A DNA stretch of 64,000 nt from Chitinophagales bacterium (GTDB taxonomy: Bacteria; Bacteroidota; Bacteroidia; Chitinophagales; Saprospiraceae). Location of the stretch: NCBI GenBank assembly GCA_013298845.1, contig JAAFJN010000008.1, positions 1 through 64,000 of the forward strand, written 5' to 3'. A program made the position numbers and the translations under genes. Under the pieces are notes generated by a model. The model saw nothing but the letters and a program-made list of their open reading frames with translations. It did not search any database and was not told the DNA's origin. Numbering within the stretch: position 1 is the first letter of the stretch; each line of letters begins with the position of its first letter. Of this stretch, positions 61,306 through 64,000 are shown piece after piece.

Positions 61306-63087
61306 TTATTGCATTTTCACCACTTTCCCCACTTTTACCACTCCATCGGTGCTGGTGCTGACCTGCCAAAAATACGCCCCGGCGGGCATGGCCAAAGTAT
61401 CCAATTCATTGATACCCAGTACAATGGCCTGATCCAGTATCAACCGGCCCGTAAGATCGAACAAGCGGAGGCGCGGACTGGCCAGTACGGTGCTGAGTGT
61501 CACCAACAACTGCTGCCGGAAAGGGTTAGGCCCCACCTGAATAGCCGCCTGCACCACCGGGTTGTGGGTTGCCGATACCGTGCTGATGGTTTTGCAATGG
61601 GTATGGCTGCCGTTGCTATTGCTCACGGTGAGGCATACCTCGTAAGTCCCCGGTGTCGCATAAGTATGCACCGGATGCCGTTCGGTACTGCTGTTGCCGT
61701 CCCCAAAATCCCACGACCACAATCCCGGTTCGTAAAAGGATAAATCGTGAAAATCAAATTGTTTGGGGTCGAGGGTATCCTGCTCGTAACGCCACCAGGC
61801 CCGGGGCAGGTTATCAATGCCGAGGGTATCGCACGGTGAACCGTCGAGTGGACCGAGGCGGTAGTTGGGGTGGTTGGGGACATTATGGGAATTAATTGTT
61901 GGAAACCGAAGAGCGCGTTCCTGCGCCATGCAGGCCAGCCCTTTTTCATCGGGATGGTGGATAGCGTTTAACCACCTTCCTGTATTGGTGGTACAAAAAT
62001 AAATTTTTCCGTCGGGGGCTAATTGCGACTGGAAAAACCGAAGGATTCCCCCTGAGGGTATTTCAGCGCGCAACAATACTTTTTCCCGCGAAGCCAACAG
62101 ATCGTTTTCTTGCAGGTCGTATTGAAAAAGTGTGTCAATGAACGTGTGGTAAAGAAATCTTGAACTGGGTGAAAAGGAAATACCTCCGAATGCCACAATA
62201 TTAACGGACGGCGGGTATTCAACCGTTCGTTGGTTAAACAGAGTACCCGTACAACGGTCAAAATCAAATAGATTAATCCATGATCCAGGGTAAGTCATTG
62301 CCGAAAAAACGCAGTATTTTGTACCATCGGGCGAAAATTTGGCTTGCCCCCCACTGCCCGGGAGAAAAAAACTTGTGCTGTGCTCTATTTTTTGCCCAAC
62401 GTGTACTCCTTGGGGATCAATCAGGATTGGATAATAATATTTTCCCCGGTAATCATTGATAATCAACCACCAATCCCGACCATTGGCGTGTTGAGCCGCC
62501 GTTATATTGCCATAACTAATAGAATCATTAACGATCACCGGAATTTCTTTTTGCATCACTTTTCCCGCACCACCGTTGGCGACAGTATTGATAATGGCCA
62601 ACGACAGGTCCTGGTTAAAAGTCCCCACGTTGTTGTTAAAAGAATCACCCGTATAAAAGAGCAGCACACTATCGGGGTGGCCCGGATAGGGTAAAAACAA
62701 CGTACCCTGTATGACCGCATCCGTGCTTTTGTAGCGTAACTCCTGGTTGGTTTCTACTACCGTCCGGTCGAGGGAATCACCACCGACCATTATTTTATGT
62801 TCACTGGACATAATGACCAAACCATCGGTATAAGCAATAAGGTCGCCCTCGCGGTTCGAAATGGAGGCGTTGTTTACATAGTGATCGGTGCCGTCTTCAA
62901 TTGGTCCTTCAACGGAGACACTTCCGGTGTAAAAACTCAATTTGGACAATCCAAATACATTACCCACCACGGGAGGCTGCGCCGTTTCGTAGCCCAATAG
63001 CCAATGGTTATCGTGGAATTGAGCGTGGGTGGTGGAGAGGTTTAGTCCTGAGAGGAAAAGGAGTACGAGGTAACGTATTGGTTTCAT
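61306..63087 (-). CDS. T9SS type A cargo protein with PKD domain
   Basis: A 593-residue exported protein from the ATG at 63087 (MKPIRYLVLLFLSGLNLSTTHAQ). The main body (about 25-400) is a propeller-like region common in secreted proteins of this group (FHDNHWLLGYETAQPPVVGNV, GQAKFSPDGTKYCVF, LAPDGKIYFCTT). A PKD domain at about 430-500 (GLWSWDFGDGNSSTERHPVHTY, TYEVCLTVSNSNGSHTHC) precedes the type A sorting domain (VQVGPNPFRQQLLVTL, GAYFWQVSTSTDGVVKVGKV). Likely surface-exposed; ligand unknown. The upstream 200 bases hold no clear promoter box. Confidence 0.87.
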   Translation of the reverse strand: MKPIRYLVLLFLSGLNLSTTHAQFHDNHWLLGYETAQPPVVGNVFGLSKLSFYTGSVSVEGPIEDGTDHYVNNASISNREGDLIAYTDGLVIMSSEHKIMVGGDSLDRTVVETNQELRYKSTDAVIQGTLFLPYPGHPDSVLLFYTGDSFNNNVGTFNQDLSLAIINTVANGGAGKVMQKEIPVIVNDSISYGNITAAQHANGRDWWLIINDYRGKYYYPILIDPQGVHVGQKIEHSTSFFLPGSGGQAKFSPDGTKYCVFSAMTYPGSWINLFDFDRCTGTLFNQRTVEYPPSVNIVAFGGISFSPSSRFLYHTFIDTLFQYDLQENDLLASREKVLLRAEIPSGGILRFFQSQLAPDGKIYFCTTNTGRWLNAIHHPDEKGLACMAQERALRFPTINSHNVPNHPNYRLGPLDGSPCDTLGIDNLPRAWWRYEQDTLDPKQFDFHDLSFYEPGLWSWDFGDGNSSTERHPVHTYATPGTYEVCLTVSNSNGSHTHCKTISTVSATHNPVVQAAIQVGPNPFRQQLLVTLSTVLASPRLRLFDLTGRLILDQAIVLGINELDTLAMPAGAYFWQVSTSTDGVVKVGKVVKMQ

Positions 63088-63235
63088 AAAGAAGAAATTG
63101 AATCCTGTAAAAGTATTATCAATGCACATGAATTTTAAAACATTTCTGCATTTATTTTCAAAAACATTTACCTAATATCACCACAACCGGGAATTTTTAC
63201 CACCACTCCACGGTTAAAGAGCCAGACTAAATGCA

Positions 63236-63261
63236 CCTCCGCCGGGATACCGCAGCGGAGG
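63236..63261 (+). promoter_or_regulatory. hairpin in the leader of the ATP-grasp gene
   Basis: CCTCCGC (63236-63242) pairs with GCGGAGG (63255-63261), 30 bases before the ATG at 63291. Possibly a leader structure; no known riboswitch is recognised. Confidence 0.35.
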
Positions 63262-63290
63262 CCATATTTCCTCATCAACGCGTTATTACA

Positions 63291-64000
63291 ATGGACAAAA
63301 AACGAGTATTGGTCATTGGCCTGGAAGCACAAGACGTGAAGGCCATCCGAGCGGAATTGGGACTGGAGTACATTCTGGTCCATTACGATTTGTTACCCAA
63401 AGTACAACTCACCAAAGGCATTCTTATGGTCGAAAGCCCTTCGGTAACCGGCAAGTATTATCCGGTGGATAAAGTTATTTTTCACGGTATTTTTGCCGAC
63501 GACTACGACTTTATTACCCTGCTGGCGTTGTGGGGCGGCCCTTGTTTGCCCAACGCCACCGGTATGATGGACCTGCGCCAACGGATCCCCGGCCTGGCCC
63601 GTGCTTTACAGGTATCGAAATTTTCCGGCATCAAACGCAGCATGGTTTTGGGCCATCAACCGTTTTACAGCCCCACCGAAGTAGTGGCCAAATGGGGTAT
63701 TTGGCATTGCGGCGAAGATAAAGCGAAATTCACGGGCGAATGGACCAGTACGGAACCGTCGGTCATCGAAGATTTTATCGAAGGCGAGGCCGTTCGGATC
63801 ATGATTGTGGGCGATCAACATTGGCAAATAAAACTCACCGGCGATACCTGGCTCAAATCCATCCACAACGAAGGGGCAGGCCAAATGCCGGTGAACAACG
63901 ACTTGCTCGAAGACAGCCAAAACATTGCCCGACACTTCAATTTGCTCACGGTGGGCGTGGATTACATGGTTGGCCACGACGGCACCAATTATTTGCTCGA
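63291..64000 (+). CDS. ATP-grasp-like ligase (RimK-type), 3' end beyond the window
   Basis: An open frame of 236 codons without a stop to the window end, starting at the ATG at 63291 (MDKKRVLVIGLEAQDVKAIRAELG). The N-terminal part has a pre-ATP-grasp alpha/beta look (KVIFHGIFADDYDFITLLALWGG, PNATGMMDLRQRIPGLARAL). The rest shows ATP-grasp-like features: IEDFIEGEAVRIMIVGDQHW, LKSIHNEGA, GVDYMVGHDGTNYLLE, where the final residues resemble the metal-binding EXN region of the family. It would ligate a carboxyl-containing substrate to an amine using ATP. Substrate and C-terminus are unknown. Confidence 0.75.
   Translation, partial: MDKKRVLVIGLEAQDVKAIRAELGLEYILVHYDLLPKVQLTKGILMVESPSVTGKYYPVDKVIFHGIFADDYDFITLLALWGGPCLPNATGMMDLRQRIPGLARALQVSKFSGIKRSMVLGHQPFYSPTEVVAKWGIWHCGEDKAKFTGEWTSTEPSVIEDFIEGEAVRIMIVGDQHWQIKLTGDTWLKSIHNEGAGQMPVNNDLLEDSQNIARHFNLLTVGVDYMVGHDGTNYLL

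Overview
The window looks like a chromosomal stretch from a Bacteroidota bacterium, most plausibly a Saprospiria/Haliscomenobacter/Lewinella-like organism (inference from gene content; no rRNA is present). The evidence is: several type IX secretion (T9SS) cargo proteins with type A sorting tails or a gliding-type CHU_C tail, DUF6089, DUF6427, DUF5916 and GIN-domain (DUF2807) families, LytS/LytTR signalling, and repeated promoters of the Bacteroidota form TTTG-N19-21-TAnnTTTG. Host genes look near 50 percent GC or above, while one block is clearly AT-rich.

Layout. 1-4355 (minus): a LytS/LytTR two-component pair in front of a TolC-like outer membrane factor and an RND adaptor, continuing off the left edge. 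4501-10168 (minus): a large gliding/CHU_C protein, xseA and pyk. 10494-12009 (plus): acpP and an amidohydrolase. 12030-15479 (minus): a large BNR/VPS10-like T9SS cargo protein. 15788-20197 (plus): an SPFH protein, two secreted proteins, panB and an outer-membrane beta-barrel, with a repeat-filled 520-base gap before panB. 20209-22497 (minus): a DUF5916 protein.

22.7-29.9 kb is the main accessory block: an AT-rich type I restriction-modification operon read leftward as hsdM-hsdS-(HEPN-motif protein)-hsdR. The extra gene carries a canonical R-N-x3-H motif and shares its stop with the hsdR start (TAATG). Past a periplasmic propeller lipoprotein lies a second accessory module, an XRE/ImmA-IrrE metallopeptidase plus a PIN-domain nuclease in overlapping frames, behind a near-perfect promoter whose -7 box sits inside a 10-bp inverted repeat. 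The PIN frame runs on into the 3' end of tsaD on the other strand.

33-46 kb returns to core genes: tsaD, a PpiD-like foldase, a GIN-domain protein diverging from ddl, an NlpC/P60 lipoprotein, another T9SS cargo gene, tRNA-Val(TAC), and a DUF6089-histidine kinase-DUF6427 operon, then a large membrane protein. 46.3-48.4 kb has two divergent PD-(D/E)XK nuclease-family genes (Rpn-like and YhcG/DUF1016-like). 48.5-64 kb has a YHYH lipoprotein with a secreted partner, a truncated-looking secreted protein, an SDR/AraC pair, two back-to-back T9SS cargo genes, a TPR histidine kinase/LuxR response regulator pair behind a 24-bp palindrome, a PKD-domain T9SS protein, and the start of an ATP-grasp-like gene.

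Most interesting for follow-up: the HEPN-motif gene built into the type I RM operon, the XRE-ImmA/PIN module with its visible operator, the palindrome whose ends coincide with the -33 boxes of two divergent promoters, and two inverted-repeat elements of about 105 bp sharing an AGCGGCTGG core. All family names come from reading the translations by eye; no database search was possible.
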